This document shows, piece by piece, positions 54,241 to 63,818 of a stretch of 64,000 nt of DNA. The position numbers were made by a program, and so were the translations under genes. Every line of letters begins with the position of its first letter. Position 1 is the stretch's first letter. A model generated the notes under the pieces. The model had not been told where the DNA came from, searched no databases, and saw only the letters and a program-made list of their open reading frames with translations. Source of the DNA: Hyunsoonleella jejuensis (lineage in GTDB: Bacteria > Bacteroidota > Bacteroidia > Flavobacteriales > Flavobacteriaceae); NCBI RefSeq assembly GCF_900111025.1, contig NZ_FOFN01000002.1, positions 124,001-188,000 on the forward strand, in the 5' to 3' direction.

Positions 54241-54341
54241 GGCGTTACCCCAATTGGTCGCTGAGGCTCCCGAAGTGGGGTCGGGCTTTACGTTCCAAGT
54301 CCTCGCTGCGCTGTGGGCTTTCCACTGCAATCCCTAACGCC
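54241..54341. repeat. GC-rich palindromic intergenic element (REP/MITE-like)
   Basis: A 101-bp block, clearly richer in G+C than its surroundings, bounded by the perfect terminal inverted repeats GGCGTTA and TAACGCC. It contains internal hairpins CCCGA/TCGGG (about 54269-54285) and GTGG-GCTTT-CCAC (about 54312-54324). No ORF. I recall related GCGTTACCCC...CCCTAACGC blocks scattered in flavobacterial genomes, so it is probably a mobilised non-coding repeat. No flanking target duplication is visible. Confidence 0.65.
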
Positions 54342-54402
54342 ACTATCTGCTAATGCAAATTCTCATCACAAACTTTCAGTATTCTTGTAAAAATCAAAAT
54401 AC

Positions 54403-56406
54403 CTAATACGCCAACAACGCCAACAACTCAGTTTCAAATCGTTCTTTAGGCAAATATTGGTCTTCCAAATCTTTAGCAAACGGTATCGGCGTTTCTATAC
54501 TCGCCACACGTTTTACAGGCGCATCTAAATACTCAAAACATTGCTCCATAATCAATGCTGAAATATCACTGGCTATACCGCCAAATAAAGAATCTTCCTG
54601 AAGAATAATCGCTTTTCCTGTTTTCTTTACAGAGGCATAAATTGTTTCCGCATCTAAAGGCTCTAGGGTTCTTAAATCAATAACATCAGCTGAAATATCA
54701 GGATGTTTCTCTAAAGTTTCCAATGCCCAATGCACACCGGCACCGTAACTAATAATTGATATGGTATTACCCGGTTTGATTAAACTCGCTTTTCCAAATG
54801 GTAATGTATAATAATCGGTCGGCACATCTTGCCGCACACTTCTATATAAGCCTTTATGTTCGAAGAACAAGACAGGATTAGGGTCATTTATTGCTGTATT
54901 CAACAAGCCTTTTGCATCATAAGGAAATGCTGGGTATACCACTTTTAAACCGGGTGTTTTCGTAAACCAAGCTTCGTTAGTTTGCGAGTGAAACGGACCT
55001 GCACCAACACCACCGCCACAAGGCATACGTATCACTACATCTGCCGCTTGCCCCCAACGATAATGTGACTTCGCCAAATAATTGACTATGGGATTAAATC
55101 CAGACGATACAAAATCGGCAAACTGCATTTCCATAACGCTTTTCATGCCTGCTATAGATAAACCCATGGCAGTCTCAACGATTGCAGATTCACATATCGG
55201 TGTATTTCTTACACGAGCTTTACCAAACTGTTCTATAAAACCTTCTGTTATTTTAAAAACACCACCATATTCTGCTACATCTTGCCCCATAATTACAAGA
55301 TCATCGTGCTGCTCCATACTTTGTTTTAACCCTTCAGAAATCGCATCAACAAATCTAACCTCTTGAGATTCGGAATTAGACTTAACCTCCTTATAATCAA
55401 ATGTTTTGTAAACGTCATTTAACTCATTTGTTTCTGACGATGATATGCTATCTTCATTAAAAGCAACATCTAAATGTTCATTTAACTCATTAACAATTTT
55501 GGTTTTTATGTCCACTTCAAAAGCTTCATCAATAATACCTTCATCCTTTAAATAACTTTGAAAGTTTTCTATGGGGTCTTTCTTAGCCCAACTATCCAGA
55601 AGTTCTTGCGGAACATACTTTGTACCACTCGCCTCTTCATGTCCGCGCATTCTAAAAGTTTTGAATTCAATCAACACAGGGCGCGGATTATTGCGAATGC
55701 TTTCAGCTATATCATTAACTTTAATATAAACTTCAATAATGTTATTACCATTAATAATATGCGATTCTATGCCATACCCTAAACCTCTATCGGCTAAATT
55801 TTCACAATTATACTGCTCAGATGTTGGTGTAGATAAACCATAACCATTGTTCTCAACACAAAACAAAACAGGCAATTGCCATACGGACGCTACGTTTAGC
55901 GCTTCATGAAAATCACCTTCACTTGTGCCGCCCTCACCTGTAAACACTGCCGTAACTTGATTTTTATCTTTCAGTTTTGAAGCTAAGGCAATGCCATCTG
56001 CCACACCCAGTTGTGGCCCTAAATGCGAAATCATTCCAACGATCTTATAGTGCTGTGTTCCAAAATGAAACGAACGATCTCTTCCCTTTGTAAAACCAGA
56101 GGCTTTACCTTGCCATTGTGCAAATAATCTGTATAACGGGATATTCCTAGTAGTAAACACACCAAGATTGCGGTGCATAGGCAATATATATTCATCTTGT
56201 TTTAAGGCCATTGTAACACCTACAGCAATGGCTTCTTGTCCAATTCCCGAAAACCACTTGCTTATTTTTCCTTGGCGTAATAGCACTAACATTTTCTCCT
56301 CGATGAGTCGAGGCCTCAGCATATTGGTGTAAAGTTGCTTTAAAACATCAATATCTAACCCATGAGAGTCATAGTGAAGATTTGGTTGCATTTTTGAAGT
56401 TTTCAT
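54403..56406 (-). CDS. 2-oxo acid dehydrogenase E1, fused alpha and beta subunits
   Basis: 667 residues. Part 1 (about 20-310) is E1 alpha: GQEAIAVGVTMAL, TPP motif GEGGTSEGDFHEALNVA ... ENNGYGLSTP, and RMRGHEEASG. Part 2 (about 345-665) is E1 beta: VDAISEGLKQSMEQHDDLVIMGQDVAEYGG in part, NTPICESAIVETAMG, RMPCGGGVGAGPFHSQ with the active His, and VIDLRTLEPLD. The fusion is typical of Flavobacteriaceae branched-chain or pyruvate-type E1. No E2 or E3 gene is in the window. A TATATTTG -7 box lies just upstream. Confidence 0.93.
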   Translation of the reverse strand: MKTSKMQPNLHYDSHGLDIDVLKQLYTNMLRPRLIEEKMLVLLRQGKISKWFSGIGQEAIAVGVTMALKQDEYILPMHRNLGVFTTRNIPLYRLFAQWQGKASGFTKGRDRSFHFGTQHYKIVGMISHLGPQLGVADGIALASKLKDKNQVTAVFTGEGGTSEGDFHEALNVASVWQLPVLFCVENNGYGLSTPTSEQYNCENLADRGLGYGIESHIINGNNIIEVYIKVNDIAESIRNNPRPVLIEFKTFRMRGHEEASGTKYVPQELLDSWAKKDPIENFQSYLKDEGIIDEAFEVDIKTKIVNELNEHLDVAFNEDSISSSETNELNDVYKTFDYKEVKSNSESQEVRFVDAISEGLKQSMEQHDDLVIMGQDVAEYGGVFKITEGFIEQFGKARVRNTPICESAIVETAMGLSIAGMKSVMEMQFADFVSSGFNPIVNYLAKSHYRWGQAADVVIRMPCGGGVGAGPFHSQTNEAWFTKTPGLKVVYPAFPYDAKGLLNTAINDPNPVLFFEHKGLYRSVRQDVPTDYYTLPFGKASLIKPGNTISIISYGAGVHWALETLEKHPDISADVIDLRTLEPLDAETIYASVKKTGKAIILQEDSLFGGIASDISALIMEQCFEYLDAPVKRVASIETPIPFAKDLEDQYLPKERFETELLALLAY

Positions 56407-56428
56407 AAAAAAGCACTTATTTCACTAT

Positions 56429-56436
56429 CAAATATA
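56429..56436 (-). promoter_or_regulatory. -7 promoter box of the E1 gene
   Basis: On the minus strand TATATTTG matches TAnnTTTG, 23 bases before the ATG at 56406. The intergenic region is shared with the divergent oxygenase gene. Confidence 0.4.
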
Positions 56437-56503
56437 CTTGAATTTGATATTATTTATTAAAAAAATGAATATATTTCAATAATAAACCCATTGAATGTTT
56501 TTG

Positions 56504-56511
56504 TACATTTG
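56504..56511 (+). promoter_or_regulatory. -7 promoter box of the 2OG-Fe oxygenase gene
   Basis: TACATTTG matches TAnnTTTG, 27 bases before the ATG at 56539. A TTG at 56491 is too near to be a proper -33 element. Confidence 0.35.
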
Positions 56512-56538
56512 TGGCTATTACATTAGATTATTTATCCT

Positions 56539-57489
56539 ATGAACAGCATACCAAGCGTAGATTTACGCGATTTTATTTCAGGAGACCCCAATAGAAAACA
56601 GGCTTTTGTAAATGCCATTGGAAAGGCATATGAAGATATTGGTTTTGTGGCACTAAAGGGTCATTTTTTGGATGATGCTTTAGTAAACAATCTTTACAGT
56701 GAAGTAAAAAACTTTTTTGATTTACCACTTGAAGTAAAGCAGAAATACGAGATTCCCGAAATTGCCGGTCAGCGTGGTTATGTATCCTTCGGAAAAGAAA
56801 GTGCTAAGGGTAAAAAAGAAGGTGATTTAAAGGAATTTTGGCATTTTGGACAGTATGTTGATGCCAATGAAAAAGAAAAATACGGCTATCCGGATAACGT
56901 TTTAGTTAAGGAACTTCCAAAATTCAACGAAATTGGAAAACAAACCTACAAAATGCTTGAAAAAACAGCTAAATATGTGTTACGCGCATTGGCTTTACAT
57001 CTGGGTTTAAAAGAAACCTATTTTGATAATTATATAGAAAATGGAAATTCCATTTTACGACCTATCCACTACCCGCCCATTAAAGAAGAACCTAAAGAAG
57101 CTGTTCGCGCTGCGGCTCATGGTGATATTAATTTAATTACGCTTTTAATGGGAGCACAAGGTCGTGGATTACAAGTTCAAAACCACAAAGGAGCATGGAT
57201 TGATGCCATTGCACAACCTGATGAACTTATGATAAATGTTGGTGATATGCTATCAAGGCATACCAATAACAAACTAAAATCTACAATACATCGTGTGGTA
57301 AACCCTCCAAAAGAACTTTGGGGAACTTCGAGGTATTCCATTCCTTTCTTTATGCATCCCGTTAGCGATATGAAACTTGATGTTTTAGAAAATTGTATTG
57401 ATGAGGATAACCCAAAGCTGTTTGAAGATATTACTGCAGGTGAATTTCTAACCGAACGCTTAATTGAATTAGGACTGATTAAAAAATAG
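56539..57489 (+). CDS. 2-oxoglutarate/Fe(II)-dependent oxygenase, isopenicillin N synthase-like
   Basis: 316 residues. N-terminal DIOX_N region (IPSVDLRDF ... AYEDIGFVALKGH), then the jelly-roll core with iron ligands His 194 and Asp 196 in AHGDIN and His near 251 in STIHRVV, and Arg near 266 in RYSIPFF for the cosubstrate. All ligands are present. Such enzymes hydroxylate or oxidise small molecules; substrate unknown. Starts a run of five genes in the same direction (through 60566). Confidence 0.9.
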   Translation: MNSIPSVDLRDFISGDPNRKQAFVNAIGKAYEDIGFVALKGHFLDDALVNNLYSEVKNFFDLPLEVKQKYEIPEIAGQRGYVSFGKESAKGKKEGDLKEFWHFGQYVDANEKEKYGYPDNVLVKELPKFNEIGKQTYKMLEKTAKYVLRALALHLGLKETYFDNYIENGNSILRPIHYPPIKEEPKEAVRAAAHGDINLITLLMGAQGRGLQVQNHKGAWIDAIAQPDELMINVGDMLSRHTNNKLKSTIHRVVNPPKELWGTSRYSIPFFMHPVSDMKLDVLENCIDEDNPKLFEDITAGEFLTERLIELGLIKK

Positions 57490-57566
57490 TTTCGAGTTTC
57501 AGTCTCAGTTTACAGTTGAATTTACTGGAATACTGCGACCGAACACTACGACTGAATACTGAAGTA

Positions 57567-57896
57567 ATGGATTTACAAGACCAATTAAAGAATCTCTTTC
57601 CAGATCACGAGCCAGAAGAAAATACAGAAGATACTAATGAAACCTCAGATATCTGGATGCAAGACGACCCCATTATTTGTAAGTACGAAAAACGAAAAGG
57701 AAAACCAACAACCATATTGGAGGGTTATACAGGAGCTACAGAAGATTTTAAAACTTTGGCAAAAGAAATTAAGAGAAAGCTTAGTGTTGGCGGAAGTTTT
57801 AAAGATGATAAAATTATAATACAAGGCGATTACAGGGATAAAATCATGCAAATATTAAAAGATAAAGGTTTTACTGTTAAGCGCGTTGGCGGATAA
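57567..57896 (+). CDS. SUI1-domain translation initiation factor-like protein
   Basis: 109 residues from the ATG at 57567 (a TTG frame opens 17 codons earlier but the added residues do not fit). The C-terminal SUI1/eIF1 fold is clear: KYEKRKGKPTTILEGYTG, LAKEIKRKLSVGGSFKDDKIIIQGDYRDKI and KGFTVKRVGG. Bacterial relatives are called YciH. The eukaryotic factor checks start codons; the bacterial role is poorly defined. It ends three bases before the DUF1835 gene. Confidence 0.88.
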   Translation: MDLQDQLKNLFPDHEPEENTEDTNETSDIWMQDDPIICKYEKRKGKPTTILEGYTGATEDFKTLAKEIKRKLSVGGSFKDDKIIIQGDYRDKIMQILKDKGFTVKRVGG

Positions 57897-57899
57897 ATT

Positions 57900-58844
57900 A
57901 TGGGTGAAAAAATTCTACATATTACAAATGGGGGTATCTTAACGTCGTACTTAAGTGAGTTACAGATTGAAGGTGAAATTGTTACATGGCAGGAAATGCT
58001 TTGTGAAGGGCCTATTCAAGAAATGATTCATACCGATGAACTCATTGCGAAAAGAGGTGAATTTTTAAAGAAATTCTACAACATAGATCTCGATTTAAGC
58101 AAAATTGATTTCGCATTAACCCAACTGGATAATGCTAGTGAAAGATATACAAAAGTTGTTCTTTGGTTTGAATACGACCTTTTTTGCCACATTAATATGC
58201 TAGCAGTAATAAATTTGCTGAGACAGAAAGACATAAAATTACCAACATATTTGGTATGTAGCGGTAGAGTTTCTGGTAGTAAAGAATTGAAAGGATTGGC
58301 GGAATTAAGTTCCAGTCAATTAATGGCACATTATAAAAACAAAGTAAGACTTAGTGATGAAGATTTAGACTTAGCAACAACACTATGGCGTATTTACTGT
58401 GGAATTGACCACAACCTTTTTAAGCCTTACATAGTAAAAACCTCATCATTTAAATATATGAGCAACTGCTTAAAGGCACATTTAGAGCGTTTCCCAGATT
58501 CTATAACTGGGTTAAATGTATTAGAAGCCAATATTTTAACTATTATAAAAGAACAAGATATAAAATCTAAGCATCATTTACTGGGTTATGCCTTAAATTA
58601 TCAAGGTTTTTACGGTTATAACGATTTACAGTTAGAGCGAATTATAAACAATTTGAGTCCGTTTTATATAGTTAACGAAAATAACGTACAACTAAGCCGA
58701 AAAGGCCATGAAGCCTTACTTGGCCAGCGAAATGTAGCAAAAGACTTTAAAAATAATATGACTTTTGGAGGTGTTAAAAAACTAGACTTCCAATTCAGTA
58801 AAGCAGAAAACAAACTTATAAAGTCTCCATTATATGCCGATTAA
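57900..58844 (+). CDS. DUF1835 domain protein
   Basis: 314 residues, soluble. N-terminal DUF1835 part with HITNGGILTSYLSEL, ITWQEMLCEGP and VVLWFEYDLFCHIN; the remainder is helical with a winged-helix-like end (LGYALNYQGFYGYNDLQLERI, LSRKGHEALLG). DUF1835 is common in Bacteroidota and Firmicutes without known function. The end overlaps the phosphorylase gene start by 11 bases. Confidence 0.83.
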   Translation: MGEKILHITNGGILTSYLSELQIEGEIVTWQEMLCEGPIQEMIHTDELIAKRGEFLKKFYNIDLDLSKIDFALTQLDNASERYTKVVLWFEYDLFCHINMLAVINLLRQKDIKLPTYLVCSGRVSGSKELKGLAELSSSQLMAHYKNKVRLSDEDLDLATTLWRIYCGIDHNLFKPYIVKTSSFKYMSNCLKAHLERFPDSITGLNVLEANILTIIKEQDIKSKHHLLGYALNYQGFYGYNDLQLERIINNLSPFYIVNENNVQLSRKGHEALLGQRNVAKDFKNNMTFGGVKKLDFQFSKAENKLIKSPLYAD

Positions 58845-59700
58845 GGAATCTGAACTTATTTTAAATCCTGATGGGAGTATTTACCATCTTAATCTAAAAC
58901 CAGGAGACGTTGCAGATAACATTATTTTTGTTGGTGATCAAGATCGCGTAGACTTAGTCTCTAAGCATTTTGAAAAGATTGAATTAAAAACTCAAAAACG
59001 AGAATTTAAAACACATACTGGTACCATTCATGGAAAAAAAATATCAGTTATATCAACCGGTATTGGAACAGACAATATAGATATAGTTATAAATGAACTT
59101 GATGCGTTGGTTAATATCGATTTCGAAACTAGAAAAATCAAAAAGGAATTAAGAAGTCTAAACTTTATTAGAATAGGTACTTCTGGGGCATTACAACCAG
59201 AAATCCCAATAGATTCCTTTGTAATTGGGGCTTACGGTCTAGAATTAAGCGGAATGCTACATGCATACCAAACTGAATCAATTTCAAACCCAAATATAGA
59301 AGATGCCTTTATTGCCCATACGAATTGGGAAGCCAACAAAGGCAAACCTATTGTTATTAAAGGCTCTGAAGCATTAATTTCTAAATTTAAAAGTGCTCAA
59401 ACTTTTGAAGGACTTACCGCTACGGCAAATGGGTTTTATGGCCCTCAGGGTCGTGTTTTAAGGTTGGCGATAAGCGACCCTATGTTAAACAAAAAAATGG
59501 ATAGCTTTAATTTTAACGGCTTAAGAGTTACCAATTTTGAAATGGAAACCTCTGCAATATATGGTTTATCACAACTTTTAGGGCATAATGCTATTTCGTT
59601 AAATGCTATAATTGCAAACAGACCAAACTGTAGCTTTAGTAAAAACCCTAGGCAAGCTGTAGAACGTTTAATTGCCTACACTTTAGGTAGGATTTATTAG
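58834..59700 (+). CDS. Nucleoside phosphorylase (uridine phosphorylase family)
   Basis: 288 residues of the PNP/UDP phosphorylase fold: NIIFVGDQDRVDLVSKHF, the phosphate loop ISTGIGTDNIDI, IRIGTSGALQPEI, and the sugar-binding NFEMETSAIYGLS. It splits a nucleoside with phosphate to base and ribose-1-phosphate; whether uridine or a purine nucleoside is the substrate is not certain. Overlaps DUF1835 by 11 bases. Confidence 0.88.
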   Translation: MPIKESELILNPDGSIYHLNLKPGDVADNIIFVGDQDRVDLVSKHFEKIELKTQKREFKTHTGTIHGKKISVISTGIGTDNIDIVINELDALVNIDFETRKIKKELRSLNFIRIGTSGALQPEIPIDSFVIGAYGLELSGMLHAYQTESISNPNIEDAFIAHTNWEANKGKPIVIKGSEALISKFKSAQTFEGLTATANGFYGPQGRVLRLAISDPMLNKKMDSFNFNGLRVTNFEMETSAIYGLSQLLGHNAISLNAIIANRPNCSFSKNPRQAVERLIAYTLGRIY

Positions 59701-59711
59701 ATAGAATTTAA

Positions 59712-60566
59712 ATGAAAAAAGTAAATATAGGCGGTGTGCCAGAACATTTTAACTTAGCCTGGTACTTAACGCTTAAAAATGGCGAATACAAGAACCAAGG
59801 CATCAATTTACGTTGGCAGGATTATTATGGCGGTACGGGCGCTATGTGTAAAGGACTGCGCAATGGTGATATTGATATTGCCGTAATTTTAACAGAAGGT
59901 ATTGTAAAAGATATTATTGCAGGAAACCCAAGCAAGATTGTGCAAACCTTTGTACAAACACCGCTAATTTGGGGTATTCATGTCGCCCATAACTCAAATT
60001 ATAAAACCGTTGCAGACCTAAAAGGCACAAAGGCGGCAATTAGCAGATATGGTTCGGGCTCTCATCTAATGGCATACATTAATGCACAGAATAATAATTG
60101 GAATTTAGAGAACGATTTAAATTTTGAAGTTATACAAAATCTGAAAGGTGCCGTTGAAGGACTAACCAATGGTGATGCCGATTATTTTCTATGGGAAAAG
60201 TATACCACTAAACCTATTGTAGATGATGGTATTTTTAGGCGTATCGGCAATTGTCCCTCACCATGGCCTTGTTTTGTTATTGCGGTTAGAGAGGAATTTA
60301 TTGAAGAGCATGAGGATGATTTAAAAACAATTTTAAGTATTATAAATGCTACAACTTCAGAGTTTAAGGATATCCCGAGTATAGACAGAATGATTGCTAA
60401 CCGGTATGAACAACAACTAGAAGATGTACAAGATTGGCTGGCAATTACAGAATGGTCTCAAGAATTATTAGATGAACCCACTATAATTAATGTTCAAAAT
60501 CAACTTAAAGCTCTAGATATTATACCAAAAGTAGTTGATTACCAGTATTTAATCCATAAGCTGTAA
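59712..60566 (+). CDS. Substrate-binding domain protein, NMT1/SsuA-like, cytosolic
   Basis: 284 residues with the periplasmic-binding-protein type 2 fold: KVNIGGVPEHFNLAWYLTLKNGEY, GLRNGDIDIAVILTEGIVKDI, SRYGSGSHLMAY and CPSPWPCFVIAVREEF. It has no signal peptide and no lipobox, and no ABC transporter genes are beside it. It should therefore act inside the cell, perhaps as an enzyme of the THI5/MqnA kind or as a ligand sensor. Last gene of the same-direction run. Confidence 0.8.
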   Translation: MKKVNIGGVPEHFNLAWYLTLKNGEYKNQGINLRWQDYYGGTGAMCKGLRNGDIDIAVILTEGIVKDIIAGNPSKIVQTFVQTPLIWGIHVAHNSNYKTVADLKGTKAAISRYGSGSHLMAYINAQNNNWNLENDLNFEVIQNLKGAVEGLTNGDADYFLWEKYTTKPIVDDGIFRRIGNCPSPWPCFVIAVREEFIEEHEDDLKTILSIINATTSEFKDIPSIDRMIANRYEQQLEDVQDWLAITEWSQELLDEPTIINVQNQLKALDIIPKVVDYQYLIHKL

Positions 60567-60654
60567 CGTATTATACGTTTTGTTTTAAACTAATGTTAAT
60601 TAATTCCTAGAATTATTTCAAATATATATTTTCGTAAAAATTAAAAACCTAAAC

Positions 60655-62031
60655 ATGAAAAAAATTCTAATTGCTCTAAGTATTACGCTTTGTTTTGCTT
60701 GCAATAAAAAAGAAGAGCCTACCATAGATTACGCAGTGATCTCTGGAAAAATAACAAATAAAAACGGTGTTGTAACCATTAATAGTTTTGACCGTACCTT
60801 CAGTGAACCTTTAGATGTTGCTGCTGATGGCAGTTTTACAGATACGCTTAGCACTGACAAAAATTCGTATGTGATTTTTGATGGTACAAATCCTGTGTTT
60901 ATTTATGTAGAACCTGGTTATAATGTTAATGTTAATTATGATGCTAAGGATTTTGAAAACACAATTACATTTTCTGGTGAAGGTGCTGTAGTTAATTCAT
61001 ATTTATTGGCAAAAAATAAAAATGAAAAGGCGTTATTGGGAAATCGTTATGATGCCTACTTACTCGATGAAGCAGATTTTAAAGCTAAGTTCCAAACTAT
61101 AAAAAAATCTAGTGATAGCTTATTGAATACTTTTGAAAATATACCTGATGATTTTAAAGCTTTAGAAAAAAGAGATTTAAATTATAATTATTTGGCAAGA
61201 TTAAGTGAGTATGAAAGATATCATCAATATGTAACTAAAAACCAAAGCTTTAAAGCTTCCGATGATTTTTTAAAAGAGTTGGAAGGTCTAGATTACCTCA
61301 ATGAAGATGATTATTTTTTCTCAGAAAACTATAAGGTCTTGGTTACTAGTCATTTTAGAGAAGAAGCAGATAAACTAGCTAAACAAGATTCTATCGAAAT
61401 AGATATTGCGTTTCTAAAAACATTAAGTGATATTCCAAACGAAAAATTAAAGAATAATTTATTATTTGTTTTTGCAAATAATAGCATGAGCTATACAAAG
61501 GATATTGATGCGTTTTACACACTGTATTCTGAAAATTCAACTAACGAAAAGAATAATGCCATAATCAAAAAACGTTATGATAAGCTTGCAGGGTTGTCAA
61601 AAGGGAAACCATCTCCAGAATTTGTAGATTATAGAAATCATGCAGGAGGCACAACGTCTTTAGAAGAATTAAAAGGTAAATATGTTTACATAGATGTGTG
61701 GGCTACTTGGTGCGGGCCATGTATTAAGGAAATACCTTCGTTAAAAAAGGTTGAAGAAGATTATCACGATAAAAACATACAATTTGTTAGTGTTTCCATC
61801 GATAAGGAAAAAGATTTTGAAAAATGGAAAAACATGGTAAACGAAAAGGAATTAGGTGGCATTCAATTATTTGCCGATAACGACTGGAGCTCCAAATTCG
61901 TTAAAGACTATGAGATTCAAGGTATTCCAAGATTTATCCTTATTGATCCTGAAGGAAATATTGTAGATGCTAATGCACCAAGACCTTCAAATCCAGCTTT
62001 GACAGATTTATTTAAAGCATTGAATATTTAA
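60655..62031 (+). CDS. TlpA-family thioredoxin-like lipoprotein
   Basis: 458 residues, lipobox LCFAC (Cys 16). An N-terminal DUF4369-like beta domain (about 25-125), a helical middle, then a C-terminal thioredoxin fold with the WCGPC active site (Cys 353 and Cys 356) and the cis-Pro in GIPRFILID. It should reduce disulfides of periplasmic proteins, attached to the membrane. Own terminator after it. Confidence 0.92.
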   Translation: MKKILIALSITLCFACNKKEEPTIDYAVISGKITNKNGVVTINSFDRTFSEPLDVAADGSFTDTLSTDKNSYVIFDGTNPVFIYVEPGYNVNVNYDAKDFENTITFSGEGAVVNSYLLAKNKNEKALLGNRYDAYLLDEADFKAKFQTIKKSSDSLLNTFENIPDDFKALEKRDLNYNYLARLSEYERYHQYVTKNQSFKASDDFLKELEGLDYLNEDDYFFSENYKVLVTSHFREEADKLAKQDSIEIDIAFLKTLSDIPNEKLKNNLLFVFANNSMSYTKDIDAFYTLYSENSTNEKNNAIIKKRYDKLAGLSKGKPSPEFVDYRNHAGGTTSLEELKGKYVYIDVWATWCGPCIKEIPSLKKVEEDYHDKNIQFVSVSIDKEKDFEKWKNMVNEKELGGIQLFADNDWSSKFVKDYEIQGIPRFILIDPEGNIVDANAPRPSNPALTDLFKALNI

Positions 62032-62051
62032 TATAAGAAAGTTCAAACCAT

Positions 62052-62079
62052 AAAAACCCCTTAGTTTAGAGGGGTTTTT
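62052..62079 (+). terminator. Intrinsic terminator after the TlpA gene
   Basis: AAAAACCCCT pairs with AGGGGTTTTT with an eight-base loop. It separates the TlpA gene from the convergent Nnr gene. Confidence 0.85.
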
Positions 62080-62150
62080 TTATACCTTTTTTTAGGAAGT
62101 AAATATGGTTCCATATTGTAATAGAGCGATGAGATGGAAATGTAAGTTCA

Positions 62151-63722
62151 TTAATTTTGCTGCTCTTTTTGCTGTTGCTCCGTCTCCTTTGCATGTTCTG
62201 TTAGTTGCTCGGGTTGCTTAAATAAATCGATAAATGCCTCACCTAAATATTCTATTACATGACTTGCAATTAAACTTTGATACCCAAAATCTTCAACCGC
62301 GATATCAGCAGATTTACCATGTAAATACACACCAAAAATGGCAGCTACAGAAGGATGGTAACCTTGAGCTATCAGTCCTGTAATGATTCCAGTAAGTACA
62401 TCACCACTACCAGCTGTTGCCAGCCCCGGGTTTCCTGTAGTGTTTATATAAAGTTTTTCATTAAAAACAGTAATGGTGTTTGCACCTTTTATCACAACAA
62501 TTAGCCCATACTTCTTTGAAAATGCTTTAACCTTATCTAGCTTATCAAAATCATCTTTCCACGCCCCTATCAAACGTTCTAATTCTTTAGGATGTGGCGT
62601 TAAAATAGTGTTTTCGGGCAACAGTTTCAACAATGCTTTCTTTTTAGCTAGTATATTCAAACCATCAGCATCAATTACCAGAGGTACCTTGTTATCTTTT
62701 AAGAAATTTTCAAAAGCTGTAATAGTTTGTTTATCAGTTCCCGCTCCAATTCCAAAGCCAATAACTGTTGGTTCTATTTCGAAATTTATAGCAGTAATTT
62801 TTTCTTCATCATTATCTGTAATCACCATAGCTTCAGGAAACGATGCTTGTAAAGGCATATAACCGCATTTTGGCACATAAGCAGAGACCAAGCCAGCACC
62901 TGCGGATAACGCCGCTCTACTGGTTAGGGTAACTGCTCCAATTTTTCCGTAGCTCCCACCAATAATCAATGCATGACCAAATTGACCTTTATGTGAAAAT
63001 TTATCTCGAGCCTTGTAATTTGGTAACACTTCGTGCTTAGCAATGAGTTGTACTTCAGTTTCTGTGGTGTACAAGTATTCTGGATCTAAGCCAATATCTA
63101 AAATTTCCCATTGCACGGTGTATTTAGCTGTTTCAGGTAGGAAAAACACCAACTTAGGCGAGGCAAAACTTAACGTAAAACCAGCATAAACAACAGCTTC
63201 TGGGTCTTCAACAGCTTTGTCTGTGTATAGTCCCGAGGGAATATCTACAGACATTGTAAAGGCCTTTGTGGTTTTAAAATGCTGGAATAATTGTTTTACC
63301 CAATCGTCCACTGGTCTATTTAAGCCAATACCAAATACAGCATCAACGATAATGTCGTTAGGATGAATCTCTGGAAAATCCTCTGCACATTTTAAAAGCC
63401 TTGGCCATTTTTTAGTGGTATTTTTAATTCTATCGTAATTAATCAAAAAATCTTTAGAACGTTTATCGCTATAGTTCACCACGTATGTGTGTACATTATA
63501 ACCGTGCGTAACTAAATGGCGAGCCAAAACCAAACCATCTCCTCCGTTATTGCCAATACCACAAAACACATGCACTGGTACTTGGGCCCCTTGCATACGC
63601 ATGTGCATCCAATTAAAAATTTGGGTGCCTGCACGCTCCATTAATTCTGTTGAAGTAATATTTTGTCGTTCTGCCGTTAACTTATCACCTAAATAAATCT
63701 GCTCTCTAGAAAATATTTTCAT
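62151..63722 (-). CDS. nnr: Bifunctional NAD(P)H-hydrate epimerase/dehydratase
   Basis: 523 residues that repair hydrated NADH and NADPH. N-terminal YjeF_N epimerase (about 1-215): RAGTQIFNWM, CGIGNNGGDGLVLAR, VDAVFGIGLNRPV. C-terminal ADP-dependent dehydratase (about 230-505): GQFGHALIIGGSYGKIGAV, ILTPHPKELERL, KGANTITVF and the anion-hole motif NPGLATAGSGDVLTG. A Gln-rich tail (EQQQKEQQ) follows. Both domains look intact. Confidence 0.95.
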   Translation of the reverse strand: MKIFSREQIYLGDKLTAERQNITSTELMERAGTQIFNWMHMRMQGAQVPVHVFCGIGNNGGDGLVLARHLVTHGYNVHTYVVNYSDKRSKDFLINYDRIKNTTKKWPRLLKCAEDFPEIHPNDIIVDAVFGIGLNRPVDDWVKQLFQHFKTTKAFTMSVDIPSGLYTDKAVEDPEAVVYAGFTLSFASPKLVFFLPETAKYTVQWEILDIGLDPEYLYTTETEVQLIAKHEVLPNYKARDKFSHKGQFGHALIIGGSYGKIGAVTLTSRAALSAGAGLVSAYVPKCGYMPLQASFPEAMVITDNDEEKITAINFEIEPTVIGFGIGAGTDKQTITAFENFLKDNKVPLVIDADGLNILAKKKALLKLLPENTILTPHPKELERLIGAWKDDFDKLDKVKAFSKKYGLIVVIKGANTITVFNEKLYINTTGNPGLATAGSGDVLTGIITGLIAQGYHPSVAAIFGVYLHGKSADIAVEDFGYQSLIASHVIEYLGEAFIDLFKQPEQLTEHAKETEQQQKEQQN

Positions 63723-63818
63723 AAAAACTGTATTATTGATTTTTCAATTCCTGCCACTTATAGTCGATTATTTTAAACGAAAAATTGGTGATTATAAGAA
63801 TATTGCAAAAAAATAGTT

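Noticed and set aside
54241-54341. Integron attC site
   Set aside because: attC sites begin with a YYYAAC-type core and end with GTTRRRY; here the ends are GGCGTTA and TAACGCC, the opposite way round, and no gene cassette follows.
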